In this document: piece after piece, positions 33,649 to 42,940 of the stretch
How positions within the stretch are numbered: the first letter of the stretch is position 1
Layout: every line of letters begins with the position of its first letter
Position numbers and translations under genes: made by a program
Notes under the pieces: model-generated
The model's input: only the letters and a program-made list of their open reading frames with translations
What the model was told of the DNA's origin: nothing
The model's database searches: none
Assembly (NCBI RefSeq): GCF_003325375.1
Contig: NZ_CP030862.1
Coordinates: forward strand, 871,501 to 935,500
Direction: 5' to 3'
Length of the DNA: 64,000 nucleotides
DNA from: Streptomyces globosus
GTDB lineage: Bacteria; Actinomycetota; Actinomycetes; Streptomycetales; Streptomycetaceae

Positions 33649-34878
33649 TCAGCCGCCCGCCGCGGGCCCGCTGTCGGCCACCCGGACGCAGAACTCGCCC
33701 TCCGCGACCCGCGCCCGCAGCTCCTCGCCCGGCGGGGCCTCCTCAGGTGAGCGCACCACGTGCCCGTCCGCCCGCTGGAGCACCGCGTACCCGCGCTCCA
33801 GCGTCGCCGCCGGCGACAGCGCCACCACCCGCGCCAGCGTGTGCGCCAGCTCCGAGTCGGCCCGGTCCAGCAGGTGCCGCAGCGTCCGCCGGCTCCGCCC
33901 GAGCAGCGCCTCCAGCTCGTCCTCGCGGGCCTCCACCATCCGCTGCGGGTGCACGAAGACCGGCCGTGCCAGCGCATGCGCCAGCCCCCGCTCCTCCCGG
34001 TCGAGCAGCGCCCGCACGGCGCGCAGGCCCCGCCCGCGCAGCTGCTGCACCCGCTCCAGCTCCTCGCCGACGTCCGGTACGACCTTCTTCGCGGCGTCCG
34101 TGGGCGTCGAGGCGCGCAGGTCCGCGACCAGGTCCAGCAGCGGCGAGTCCGGCTCGTGCCCGATCGCCGAGACGACCGGCGTGCGGGCCGCGGCGACGGC
34201 CCGGACGACCTCCTCGTCGGAGAACGGCAGCAGGTCCTCCACGCTGCCGCCGCCGCGCGCCACGATGATCACGTCGACCTCGGGCAGGTCGTCGAGCTCC
34301 TTGACGGCCTGGACCACCTGCGGCACCGCGTGCACCCCCTGCACCGCCACGTTGCGCACCTCGAAGCGGACCGCCGGCCACCGCCGGCGCGCGTTCTCCA
34401 GGACGTCCCGCTCGGCCGCCGACGCCCGCCCCACCACCAGCCCGATCAGCTGCGGCAGGAACGGCAGCGGCTTCTTGCGGTCCAGCGCGAACAGCCCCTC
34501 GGAGGCCAGCGAGCGCTTGAGCCGCTCCAGCCGGGCCAGCAGCTCCCCGATCCCGACCGGCCTTATCTCCGCCGCGCGCAGCGACAGCTGCCCCCGCGGC
34601 GCGTACCACTCCGGCTTGGCCAGGACCACGACCCGCGAGCCCTCGGTCACGGCGTCCGCGACGTCGTCGAAGACCTGCCGGAAGCAGGTCACGCCGATCG
34701 AGACGTCGTGCGCGGGGTCGCGCAGCGTCAGGAACACCACCCCCGCCCCCGGCCGCCGCGACAGCTGGGTGATCTGCCCCTCCACCCACACCTGGCCGAG
34801 CCGGTCGATCCAGCCCCCGATGAGCCGGGACACCTGGCCGACGGGCAGCGGCGCCTCGGCCGACGTATTCAGACCCAT
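33649..34878 (-). CDS. xseA: Exodeoxyribonuclease VII large subunit
   Basis: A 409-residue catalytic subunit. The N-terminal OB-fold (about 10-105) has [20 protein letters not shown] and [20 protein letters not shown]. The nuclease region has [41 protein letters not shown] and [21 protein letters not shown], with coiled-coil helices after residue 260 that bind Xse[10 protein letters not shown] near the end is characteristic. It degrades single-stranded DNA to oligonucleotides. The ATG at 34878 begins a 128-bp divergent region shared with ispH. Confidence 0.96.
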   Translation of the reverse strand: MGLNTSAEAPLPVGQVSRLIGGWIDRLGQVWVEGQITQLSRRPGAGVVFLTLRDPAHDVSIGVTCFRQVFDDVADAVTEGSRVVVLAKPEWYAPRGQLSLRAAEIRPVGIGELLARLERLKRSLASEGLFALDRKKPLPFLPQLIGLVVGRASAAERDVLENARRRWPAVRFEVRNVAVQGVHAVPQVVQAVKELDDLPEVDVIIVARGGGSVEDLLPFSDEEVVRAVAAARTPVVSAIGHEPDSPLLDLVADLRASTPTDAAKKVVPDVGEELERVQQLRGRGLRAVRALLDREERGLAHALARPVFVHPQRMVEAREDELEALLGRSRRTLRHLLDRADSELAHTLARVVALSPAATLERGYAVLQRADGHVVRSPEEAPPGEELRARVAEGEFCVRVADSGPAAGG

Positions 34879-34993
34879 GCAGGCAGGCTAGCCGCCCGCA
34901 CCGACACCGTCTGCCGTACCCGCGCCGCGGCCCGCCCCGCCGCCCGCGCCGCCGCCGCGCCCGTACGGGCGTACCGGCTGCGCGGCACCCCCG

Positions 34994-34999
34994 TACGAT
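34994..34999 (+). promoter_or_regulatory. Putative -10 element for leaderless ispH transcript
   Basis: TACGAT lies 7 bases before the ATG at 35007, the distance expected if transcription starts at the A of the ATG. There is no ribosome-binding site before either candidate start, which supports a leaderless mRNA. I could not identify a matching -35 element. Confidence 0.5.
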
Positions 35000-35006
35000 G
35001 GACCGC

Positions 35007-36005
35007 ATGAGTGCTGCCGCCGCCCCTGCTCCCGCTTCCCGCCGCGTCCTGCTCGCCGCCCCGCGCGGCTACTGCGCCGGCGTGGACCGAGCCGTGATCG
35101 CCGTCGAGAAGGCCCTGGAGCAGTACGGGGCGCCGGTGTACGTCCGCCACGAGATCGTGCACAACAAGTACGTCGTCGAGACGCTCCGCAAGAAGGGCGC
35201 CATCTTCGTCGAGAAGACGGAGGAGGTACCCCCGGGCAACATCGTGATGTTCTCGGCGCACGGCGTGGCCCCCGTCGTGCACGAGGAGGCGGCCCGCGGC
35301 AGGCTCGCCACGATCGACGCGACCTGCCCGCTCGTCACGAAGGTCCACAAGGAGGCCGTCCGGTACGCCAAGGACGACTTCGACATCCTCCTGATCGGCC
35401 ACGAGGGCCACGAGGAGGTCATCGGCACCTCCGGCGAGGCCCCGGACCACATCACGATCGTCGACGGCCCCGACGACGTCGACAAGGTCGTCGTCCGCGA
35501 CGAGTCCAAGGTCGTCTGGCTGTCGCAGACCACCCTGTCCGTCGACGAGACGATGCAGACGGTCGACGCGCTCAAGACCAAGTTCCCGCTGCTCGTCTCC
35601 CCCCCGAGCGACGACATCTGCTACGCCACCTCCAACCGGCAGGCCGCCGTCAAGGCGATGGGCGCCGACTCCGACCTCGTGATCGTCGTCGGCTCGAAGA
35701 ACTCCTCCAACTCCATCCGCCTCGTCGAGGTCGCCCTCGACGCCGGCGCGCGCGCCGCCCACCTCGTCGACTACGCGAGCGAGATCGACGAGGCCTGGCT
35801 GGACGGCGTCACCACCATCGGCCTGACCTCCGGCGCCTCCGTCCCCGAGGTCCTCGTCGAGCAGGTGCTCGAATGGCTGGCCGAGCGGGGCTTCGCGGAC
35901 GTCGAGATCGTCAAGACCGCCGAGGAGTCGATCACCTTCTCGCTGCCGAAGGAGCTCCGCCGGGACCTGCGCGCCGAAGCCGCGGGCCTGGTCGCAGACC
36001 AGTAG
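35007..36005 (+). CDS. ispH: 4-hydroxy-3-methylbut-2-enyl diphosphate reductase
   Basis: A 332-residue [4Fe-4S] enzyme of the last step of the MEP isoprenoid pathway, making IPP and DMAPP. The three cluster cysteines are in [22 protein letters not shown] and [29 protein letters not shown] and [13 protein letters not shown] are other active-site segments. The start at 35007 was preferred because a -10-like TACGAT is 7 bases upstream; the ATG at 34998 overlaps that element. It sits near the isoprenyl transferase gene in this window, but not in an operon with it. Confidence 0.95.
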   Translation: MSAAAAPAPASRRVLLAAPRGYCAGVDRAVIAVEKALEQYGAPVYVRHEIVHNKYVVETLRKKGAIFVEKTEEVPPGNIVMFSAHGVAPVVHEEAARGRLATIDATCPLVTKVHKEAVRYAKDDFDILLIGHEGHEEVIGTSGEAPDHITIVDGPDDVDKVVVRDESKVVWLSQTTLSVDETMQTVDALKTKFPLLVSPPSDDICYATSNRQAAVKAMGADSDLVIVVGSKNSSNSIRLVEVALDAGARAAHLVDYASEIDEAWLDGVTTIGLTSGASVPEVLVEQVLEWLAERGFADVEIVKTAEESITFSLPKELRRDLRAEAAGLVADQ

Positions 36006-36026
36006 CGGGTTCCGTACCGTGAGTCC

Positions 36027-36776
36027 ATGCAGCTCTTCGGTGTGGACATCGGCGGTACGGGGATCAAGGGCGCGCCCGTGGACCTCGACCGCGGCGACCT
36101 GGCGCAGGAGCGCCACAAAGTTCTGACACCGCAGCCGGCGACCCCCGACGGGGTGGCCGGCTGCGTCGTCGAGGTGGTCCGCCACTTCGGCTGGGACGGC
36201 CCCGTCGGGGTGACCTTCCCCGGCGTCGTCACGGGCGGCACGATCCGTACGGCCGCCAACATGGACCCGGGATGGATCGGCGTCGCGGCGGCGGACGTGC
36301 TCTCGCAGCGGCTCGGCGGCCGGCCCGTCACCGTCCTCAACGACGCCGACGCGGCCGGGGTGGCCGAGATGGCGTACGGCGCCGGCAAGGGGCGCGGCGG
36401 CACCGTCATGATGCTCACGCTCGGCACCGGCATCGGCAGCGCCCTCTTCACGGACGGCAGGCTCGTCCCCAACACCGAGCTCGGACACCTGGAGCTCAGG
36501 GGGCACGACGCGGAGAAGCGGGCCTCGGTCAAGGCCAAGGAGGACCAGGACCTCAGCTGGGAGCGGTGGGCGCGCCGGCTGCAGCGGTACCTGGCGCACG
36601 TGGAGATGCTGTTCTCCCCGGACCTCTTCATCCTCGGCGGCGGCGTCAGCCGCAAGCCGGAGAAGTTCCTGCCGCTGATCGAGGGGATCCGGGCCGAGAT
36701 CGTCCCGGCGGTGCTGCAGAACAACGCGGGCATCGTCGGCGCGGCGATGGCGGCGCGGACGTCGGCGCCGCGGTAG
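36027..36776 (+). CDS. ppgK: Polyphosphate glucokinase
   Basis: A 249-residue ROK-fold kinase that phosphorylates glucose using polyphosphate or ATP. Motifs: FGVDIGGTGIKGAPVDL (phosphate loop), VTFPGVV, NDADAAGVAE with the catalytic Asp, TLGTGIGSALFTDGRLVPN and the actinobacterial GHLELRG-HDAEKRAS segment. LFILGGGVSRKPEKF lies near the end. It starts 21 bases after ispH. TACCGT six bases before the ATG could be a -10 for a leaderless transcript as an alternative to read-through from ispH. Confidence 0.94.
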   Translation: MQLFGVDIGGTGIKGAPVDLDRGDLAQERHKVLTPQPATPDGVAGCVVEVVRHFGWDGPVGVTFPGVVTGGTIRTAANMDPGWIGVAAADVLSQRLGGRPVTVLNDADAAGVAEMAYGAGKGRGGTVMMLTLGTGIGSALFTDGRLVPNTELGHLELRGHDAEKRASVKAKEDQDLSWERWARRLQRYLAHVEMLFSPDLFILGGGVSRKPEKFLPLIEGIRAEIVPAVLQNNAGIVGAAMAARTSAPR

Positions 36777-36812
36777 GGCGGGGGGCGGCGGCTTCGCCGG
36801 CCGGGCGGAAGG

Positions 36813-37343
36813 TCAGCCGGCCCGGCGGGGGACCCTCTGCCGCCCCATCAGCACCGCCTTGCGGACGACCGCGATGAGCGCGGCGGCGAGCGTGCCCGCG
36901 TACAGCCAGCCGGCGTGCAGCGACAGCGCGGACACCACGCCCATGACCTGCGCGCCGAAGCCGCCCGAGTCCCCGGAGATCGGCCAGACCCCGGCGGCGA
37001 AGGCGATCGGCGCGGAGATCGGCGCGGTCACCAGGTCGGCAGGCCGCACCCACAGGGCCGTCGCGGACGCCACCGGCACGAACAGTAGCCCGTACACGAA
37101 CAGCGAGCCGCCGAACAGCAGCCAGGCGAGCCCGGCGACGAGCAGCATCGACGCGCACGCGAAGAGACCGCCGCCCAGCCCCGTCAACCGCGGCCGCGGC
37201 AGCCGGCCGCGCCGCACCGGCAGGGGCCGCGGCCGGCCGCCGCCCTGCGCGGGGACACCGGCCGCGGCGGGCCCGCCGCGGGCGGGGCGCCGCGGCTGCT
37301 GTCGCTGCGGGTGATCCGCCGGACGCGTCCTGTATGGCTCCAC
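36813..37343 (-). CDS. DUF6542 membrane protein
   Basis: A 176-residue membrane protein. The first 50 residues are Pro/Arg/Gly-rich and cytoplasmic; four hydrophobic segments follow (about 55-78, 80-98, 107-124, 133-160), with LFVYGLLFVPVASATALWVRPADLVTAP and PIAFAAGVWP typical of this actinobacterial family. Function unknown. It converges on ppgK with a 36-base gap and is divergent from ychF. Confidence 0.82.
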   Translation of the reverse strand: MEPYRTRPADHPQRQQPRRPARGGPAAAGVPAQGGGRPRPLPVRRGRLPRPRLTGLGGGLFACASMLLVAGLAWLLFGGSLFVYGLLFVPVASATALWVRPADLVTAPISAPIAFAAGVWPISGDSGGFGAQVMGVVSALSLHAGWLYAGTLAAALIAVVRKAVLMGRQRVPRRAG

Positions 37344-37478
37344 CCCACCAAACTAGGCGCGGCGGCCCTCCGATCCGTGCGGGGACACGCGTACACCGAC
37401 CGCCGCTCATCGGAAAGTAAACTGTCCGGTGGCCCGCGCCCGGGCCGTCGCCCCCTCCAGCTACGGGAAGTCGCCAAC

Positions 37479-38567
<1,089 letters not shown>

Positions 38568-38613
38568 TCGTGCACTTGCTGTACGTGACGTGATTGGTCA
38601 AATGTGCAGCTCA

Positions 38614-38647
38614 GAAGGGGTCGGACTCTGTCGAGTCCGACCCCTTC
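38614..38647 (+). terminator. Terminator after ychF
   Basis: Perfect 15-bp stem (38614-38628 with 38633-38647, GAAGGGGTCGGACTC) with TGTC loop, 46 bases after the ychF stop. Confidence 0.88.
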
Positions 38648-38656
38648 GTCGTCACC

Positions 38657-38676
38657 GTGCTGGATGGGTGCTGGAT
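38657..38676 (+). repeat. 20-bp direct repeat, left copy
   Basis: GTGCTGGATGGGTGCTGGAT, itself two GTGCTGGAT units 11 bases apart. It matches 39331-39350 at 18 of 20 positions in the same orientation, so the two copies bracket the toxin-antitoxin pair. Arrays of short direct repeats are typical of recombinase arm sites; a site role is inference. Confidence 0.7.
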
Positions 38677-38701
38677 ATTCTGACGTGGAGTCAGCGGGTG
38701 A

Positions 38702-38965
38702 TCAGGTCTCGTAAACGGTGGACCGGTGTCCCACGTGAACGACCCAGATCACCAGCTCGCCGTTGTCGATCGTGTAGACGACGCGGTAGTCGCCGACGCG
38801 AAGACGGCGTCGTTCCGGCTGTGACACGAGTGCGGTGGTGTTGAAGCCGAGAGGGTCGGTCTCCAGCTCGGTCAGCTTGGCCAGGATGCGCAGCGCCATG
38901 TCGCGGGGGATCTTCCGAAGCTCGGCCTGCGCCTCGGGGCGGAAGACGGTTCGGTACTCACTCAC
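38702..38965 (-). CDS. RelE/ParE-family toxin
   Basis: An 87-residue small basic toxin. It shows the RelE pattern FRPEAQAELRKIP, ILAKLTELETDPLGF, RRRLRVGDYRVVYTIDN and VHVGHRSTVYE, with the Arg and Tyr residues expected for ribosome-dependent mRNA cleavage. The GTG start overlaps the antitoxin stop by 8 bases. As a member of a type II pair it should be neutralised by the Phd/YefM-like protein encoded upstream. Confidence 0.9.
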   Translation of the reverse strand: MSEYRTVFRPEAQAELRKIPRDMALRILAKLTELETDPLGFNTTALVSQPERRRLRVGDYRVVYTIDNGELVIWVVHVGHRSTVYET

Positions 38966-39227
38966 CGCGCGCCAGCGTCTCCCTCATGATGTCCTCGATC
39001 GGGATGCCGGGTGCTGGGTTGGCCATGCGCTCGTCGATGATCCGATTGATCTCGCGCTCTTCCCACTCCTGGTACCTGCGCAGCACCTCAATGGAGACGA
39101 CGGCCGCGACTTCCTTGCCTCGGCGCGTGATCACTGTGGGTACATCGTCGCGGTCTGCGCGCTCCACGACCTCCGCCAGGTGTGCTCGCACGTCGCGAAT
39201 GGACTCTATGGGCAGTGGCTGCGTCAT
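38958..39227 (-). CDS. Phd/YefM-family antitoxin
   Basis: An 89-residue antitoxin. The N-terminal DNA-binding part has PIESIRDVRAHLAEVVERAD, VPTVITRRGKEVAAVVSIEVLRRY; the C-terminal part (INRIIDERMANPAPG, DIMRETLARGE) should wrap the toxin. The ATG at 39227 has no ribosome site but sits 7 bases after a -10 element, which suggests a leaderless transcript. It is the first gene of the pair and should autorepress through the TGTGTACACA palindrome in the promoter. Confidence 0.9.
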   Translation of the reverse strand: MTQPLPIESIRDVRAHLAEVVERADRDDVPTVITRRGKEVAAVVSIEVLRRYQEWEEREINRIIDERMANPAPGIPIEDIMRETLARGE

Positions 39228-39234
39228 GCGCGCA

Positions 39235-39263
39235 AGCGTACCGAGTGTCCCATGTGTACACAA
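39235..39263 (-). promoter_or_regulatory. Promoter and operator of the toxin-antitoxin pair
   Basis: On the minus strand TTGTGT (39258-39263), a 17-bp spacer and TACGCT (39235-39240) form a good housekeeping promoter, with the antitoxin ATG 7 bases after the -10. The 10-bp palindrome TGTGTACACA (39253-39262) overlaps the -35. YefM antitoxins are known to bind palindromes with a TGTACA core, so autorepression at this site is well supported by family knowledge. Confidence 0.7.
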
Positions 39264-39330
39264 TGTCGCCGGCGGGAGGCCTGCCCCCGCCGCGGACGCG
39301 CGTGCTGGATGTCCTGGATCAACCCGCACG

Positions 39331-39350
39331 GTGCTGGATTGGTGCTGGAC
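39331..39350 (+). repeat. 20-bp direct repeat, right copy
   Basis: GTGCTGGATTGGTGCTGGAC, the partner of 38657-38676. A further GTGCTGGAT is at 39302-39310 and TGCTGGAC at 39526-39533, all in the same orientation, so the region upstream of the antitoxin is dense in this unit. Confidence 0.7.
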
Positions 39351-39672
39351 AACCACTTCCAGGACCACGATTTCGCAGGTCGCAGCTCTGTGCTGAACGT
39401 TCCACTGCAACGTGTGAGCGGATGAAAGAACACCACGTCGCTGACGTGGCAAACATACAGGTCAGAGGGGGCGAGGCCCCCAGAGGCGACCGCCTTCCGT
39501 TTTCCGCGCCGGAGGGCGCGGCCCGTGCTGGACGGCGTTGGGATGGGGCAGACGTGGCCGTGCCACCGGCTCTGCGGCGACAGCGTGAAGGCGAGGGCTC
39601 CGTCCATGGGCTCGGTGTGGCGAGGTGTCTCGGGGAGGCGTTCCGGGTCCTCCGCGAACCGGCCTTCCGTGG
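39351..39672. other. Gene-free stretch beside the toxin-antitoxin pair
   Basis: No convincing gene is present. It contains a 7-bp hairpin (39433-39439 with 39443-39449, CCACGTC/GACGTGG), a GGGGGC-GAG-GCCCCC hairpin (39467-39481) and one more TGCTGGAC unit. The mixture of repeats and hairpins looks like a recombination or junction region rather than a promoter, but I cannot name an attachment site. Confidence 0.4.
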
Positions 39673-40683
39673 TCAGAGGCCGCGGACCTCCGCGATCGTG
39701 AAGGCCGTGGGGTCGCCGTTGTTGCCGGCCGGGCCGCCCCTGTCGAACTGGGAGCGGACCACCAGGGTGCGGCCGCGGGTGTGGGCCAGGGTCGTCGGGA
39801 TCTGGAGGGACGGGTCCGTGACCGTGCGGGTCAGGCGGGCTCGGGTGCCGTCCCCGTTCGTGCGCCAGCGGGTCAGGGTGTTCGTCGTGTTGTGGACGAC
39901 GCGGAGGGTGCCGTCCGCGGCGAGGTCGATGCCGTCGCCGTTGCGGAGGTTGCCGCCCTCCAGGGCGACGCGCGTGATCGCGCCGCTGCACAGGTCGATC
40001 CGGAACAGCTCGCCCGCGACCATGTCGACCGTCAGCAGGTAGCGGCCGCGCGGGTCGGCCGTGATGCCGTTGAGGCTGAACCGGCGGTCCGGGAGGCGGG
40101 TGAGCGTGGGGGTCAGGTCGTACGCCGGTTGCAGGACGCCCCCGCCCGTCGCGAGCTGGGCGCGGGTGACGCGGTAGACCACGGCCCGGATGCTGTCCGT
40201 CAGGTATGCCGTTCCGTCCGGTGTGATCGTCAGGTCGTTGACGAAGCGCGGGCCGGTGCCCGGGACGTCGAAGCGGGCCAGGCGGGTTCCGGAGCGGGTG
40301 TCGTACACCGTGACGCCGGCGGTGGAGTCGGTCACCCACAGGCGCCCGCGGCCGTCGACGCGCAGGCCGTTCGCCGTGCGGCGGCCGTCCGTGCCGGCCG
40401 GCAGGAACACCTCGGCGCGGGAACGGCCGGGAAGGGCCCGGTAGACGGTGCCGTCCGCGTACGAGCCGACGTACACGGCGCCGGTGCGCGGGTCGGCGGC
40501 TATGCCCTCGGGGTAGACCCGCTCGCCGGGGAGCGTGAAGGCGGTGGAGATGCGGGCGTGCGACGCCGCCGTGTGCGCGGAGGGCGCGGCCGGGGCGGCC
40601 GCCGCCGGGCCGGCCCCGGCCGACACCGACGCGGCCAGCGCGAGCAGCGTTACGGCCAGATTCTTCTTCTGCTGCGACAGCAT
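39673..40683 (-). CDS. Secreted SMP-30/gluconolactonase-like beta-propeller protein
   Basis: A 336-residue exported protein. The signal peptide (1-30) ends at GPAAAA-AP. The rest is a six-bladed propeller with repeated blades (YPEGIAADPRTGAVYVGSYADG, NGLRVDGRGRLWVTDSTAG, VNDLTITPDGTAYLTDS, NGITADPRGRYLLTVDM, NGDGIDLAADGTLRVVHN). Such proteins are lactonases or sugar-binding proteins; active-site metal residues cannot be confirmed by eye. It is divergent from a MarR-family gene, the likely regulator. Confidence 0.85.
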   Translation of the reverse strand: MLSQQKKNLAVTLLALAASVSAGAGPAAAAPAAPSAHTAASHARISTAFTLPGERVYPEGIAADPRTGAVYVGSYADGTVYRALPGRSRAEVFLPAGTDGRRTANGLRVDGRGRLWVTDSTAGVTVYDTRSGTRLARFDVPGTGPRFVNDLTITPDGTAYLTDSIRAVVYRVTRAQLATGGGVLQPAYDLTPTLTRLPDRRFSLNGITADPRGRYLLTVDMVAGELFRIDLCSGAITRVALEGGNLRNGDGIDLAADGTLRVVHNTTNTLTRWRTNGDGTRARLTRTVTDPSLQIPTTLAHTRGRTLVVRSQFDRGGPAGNNGDPTAFTIAEVRGL

Positions 40684-40721
40684 TGTGTGACCTCTTCCGA
40701 GTTGGTGGGTGCGAATTTATG

Positions 40722-40754
40722 TTAGAGGTCTAATGAATGCAAGGGGCTTAGGAT
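40722..40754 (+). promoter_or_regulatory. MarR-type operator and promoter
   Basis: TTAGA-GG-TCTAA (40722-40733) is a perfect 5-2-5 dyad in the 77-bp divergent region, with the same layout as SlyA/MarR sites. TAGGAT (40749-40754) is a likely -10 six bases before the MarR ATG, so the dyad falls over the -35 zone and could autorepress while also covering the divergent gene's promoter. Confidence 0.6.
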
Positions 40755-40760
40755 GGCCGC

Positions 40761-41198
40761 ATGACCTCCATGTCCCCCGAGGAGCGGATCGGCTCGCACG
40801 TCAAGCGGGCCGAGCAGGCGCTGCTCGCGGCGAAGAACGCCGCGCTCAAGCCCGCCGGGGTGACGGTCCCCCAGTACGCGGCCCTGCTCTGGCTGGCCGA
40901 GAAGCCCGGCATCTCCGCCGCCGCCCTGGCGCGGCTGTGCGGGGTGACGCCGCCGACCATGACGACCGTGCTGAAGAACCTCCAGGAGCGCGGGCTCGTC
41001 GAGCGCAGCCCCCACGAGTGGCACCGCAACGTCCTGGAGACCCGCCTCACCGCCGAGGGCCGGGCCGTCATGGAGCAGGCCGACGCGGGCGCGGTGCGGG
41101 TGGAGCGGGCGCTCGCCGCCGCCTTCACCGACGAGGAGCGGGAGCTGCTGGTCCGGCTGCTGGGGCGGTGCGGCGAGGTGCTCGACGCCCAGAGGTGA
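40761..41198 (+). CDS. MarR family transcriptional regulator
   Basis: A 145-residue winged-helix regulator: VTVPQYAALLWLAEKPGIS, then recognition region AAALARLCGVTPPTMTTVLKNLQERGLVERSPHE and wing RNVLETRLTAEGRAVME, with N- and C-terminal helices for dimerisation. It should repress its own promoter and possibly the divergent SMP-30 gene, releasing DNA on binding a small ligand. No strong ribosome site precedes the ATG; a -10 six bases upstream suggests a leaderless transcript. Confidence 0.92.
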   Translation: MTSMSPEERIGSHVKRAEQALLAAKNAALKPAGVTVPQYAALLWLAEKPGISAAALARLCGVTPPTMTTVLKNLQERGLVERSPHEWHRNVLETRLTAEGRAVMEQADAGAVRVERALAAAFTDEERELLVRLLGRCGEVLDAQR

Positions 41199-41350
41199 CG
41201 ACGGGGCGGGAGGTGTCGCGAGGCTGCGGCCCGGCCAGGTTTTCTGCCGCGTTCGGGAACTGACTGCGCGATTCGCACATCAGAACCAGGGGGAAGTCCA
41301 GCCGTTTGTCCCAGCCCCGGGGGCAGCCATGACCGTTCGGAGCCAAGTTC

Positions 41351-42742
41351 GTGCACCAGTACCCGCAGCGCCCGCGGCCTGACGACCAGCCGCACCCGCA
41401 GCACAGGCCCGCAGGGCCGTACGAGGCCGGGCAGCCGCAGCAGCCGCAGCAGCCGTACGCCTCGCAGGGCGCGCCGTACGGGGCCCCGTACGGCGAGGCC
41501 GGGCAGCAGCAGTACGGGCAGCAGCAGTACGAGCAGCAGCAGTACGAGCAGCACGGGCGCGGGCCGTACCAGGCCGGCCCCCCGGTCCCGCCGCCCCCCG
41601 GTCCGCGCCCCCACCCGGACGGCGGCGACCGGTACGACGACGCGTACGACGACGCGTACGACGACGAGCCGCGCCCCCGCCGCTCGCGCCGCGCGATATG
41701 GATCAGCGCCGTCGTGGTGCTCGCCCTGCTGCTCGGCGGCGGAGGCTTCGCCGCCTGGAAGCTGGAGTGGTTCTCCGGCAACGGCGAGGCCGTCAGCTTC
41801 GGCAAGACCCCTGCCTCCGGCTCCGGTGGCGAGGCCGGCAAGGCGGGCGGCGCGCCGACCGAGGCCGCGCCCAGCGGCGACCCTGACGTGCAGATGCCGA
41901 CCGGCCCGAAGGCCCAGTTCAAGCAGACCGCCAAGCTCGACGACGGCACGATCGTCGCCAAGACGACGCTGGTGGGCGCCAAGTCCGGCTTCACCGGCGA
42001 CGTGTGGGTGTGGGCGCCCAAGCAGTACGACGACCCGAAGTACGCCAAGAGCGGCTTCCCGGTGCTCATCGCGCTGCCCGGCGGTGAGGGCTACCCGACC
42101 AACTACTGGGCCGACCGCAGCCTCGGCCTGCACAAGGCCATCAGTGACGGAGTCGCGGCCGGCACCAGCCTGCCGTACGTCGTGATCATGCCGGTGCTGA
42201 ACCCCGACAACAAGTACTACTACGACGGCTCCGACATCCCCGGCCGGCCCAAGATGGGCACCTGGATGGCCGAGGACGTCCCGGACTTCGCCAAGGCGAA
42301 CTTCCGCACCTACAAGTCCCGCGACGGCTGGGCCTTCATGGGCTCCTCGTCCGGCGCCTTCGTCGGCATGAAGACCGTCCTCCAGCACCCGGACAAGTTC
42401 AAGGCCGTCATCGCCAGCGGCGGCGAGATCGTCCCGGACTCCCCGCTGTGGAAGGGCCACCAGGCGGAGATGGACGCGAACAACCCGGAGAAGCTCGCCA
42501 AGAAGCTGATCGACCGCAAGGGCCCGGAGGTGTACATCAACTTCCAGATCGGCACCAAGGAGGGCGGCAAGGACCGGATGGTCAAGTTCCAGCAGGAGTA
42601 CGGCAAGGGACCCATCAAGACCACCATCCGCGACATCCAGAACGGCGAGCACAACGGCTGGCACTACGTCCGGGGCATGAAGGAGGGCTCCCTGGAGTGG
42701 ATCAGCAAGGTGCTCAAGGCTCCCAAGCCCGAGGCCGGCTGA
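41351..42742 (+). CDS. Membrane-anchored esterase (alpha/beta hydrolase), copy 1
   Basis: A 463-residue protein. The first 115 residues are cytoplasmic and rich in Gln, Tyr and Pro with repeats (QQQYEQ, YDDAYDDAYDD). A membrane helix follows (about 116-137, AIWISAVVVLALLLGGGGFA). The outside domain is an esterase-D/mycolyltransferase-like hydrolase: GFPVLIALPGGEGYPTNYW, nucleophile Ser333 in FMGSSSGAF, and a late EHNGWHYVRGMKEGSLEWI supplying the His. A second gene directly downstream encodes a close paralogue. GGAG 8 bases before the GTG is the ribosome site. Confidence 0.88.
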   Translation: MHQYPQRPRPDDQPHPQHRPAGPYEAGQPQQPQQPYASQGAPYGAPYGEAGQQQYGQQQYEQQQYEQHGRGPYQAGPPVPPPPGPRPHPDGGDRYDDAYDDAYDDEPRPRRSRRAIWISAVVVLALLLGGGGFAAWKLEWFSGNGEAVSFGKTPASGSGGEAGKAGGAPTEAAPSGDPDVQMPTGPKAQFKQTAKLDDGTIVAKTTLVGAKSGFTGDVWVWAPKQYDDPKYAKSGFPVLIALPGGEGYPTNYWADRSLGLHKAISDGVAAGTSLPYVVIMPVLNPDNKYYYDGSDIPGRPKMGTWMAEDVPDFAKANFRTYKSRDGWAFMGSSSGAFVGMKTVLQHPDKFKAVIASGGEIVPDSPLWKGHQAEMDANNPEKLAKKLIDRKGPEVYINFQIGTKEGGKDRMVKFQQEYGKGPIKTTIRDIQNGEHNGWHYVRGMKEGSLEWISKVLKAPKPEAG

Positions 42743-42863
42743 CCTGCCCCCGGGATCCGCAGGCCGCCGCGGCCCCGTCGCCCCCGCGGGCGGCGGGGCC
42801 GCCGCGGTTCACGCGCCCCACGTCACACCCGTCCCAGGCAACCCTCCCCGTCGTTGAGCCCTC

Positions 42864-42894
42864 TGTAAGGGGTGTAAGGGGGACCGATCGGTCC
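42864..42894 (+). promoter_or_regulatory. Tandem repeat and palindrome before esterase copy 2
   Basis: Two adjacent TGTAAGGGG units (42864-42872 and 42873-42881) are followed by the 14-bp perfect palindrome GGACCGATCGGTCC (42881-42894), about 47 bases before the gene. The palindrome has the look of a TetR-family operator; no TetR gene is in the window. The first repeat could belong to a two-component response-regulator site. Confidence 0.5.
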
Positions 42895-42940
42895 GACCCC
42901 GCGCCCCCAGCGGGCGCCGGAGAGGGAACGGGACAATTCC

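Noticed and set aside
38590..38844. 84-residue plus-strand frame across the ychF terminator
   Set aside because: It spans the hairpin and the antisense of relE and has no ribosome site.
41500..41560. CAG-rich array as a CRISPR
   Set aside because: It is an in-frame repeat encoding Gln/Tyr residues of the esterase tail, without spacers.
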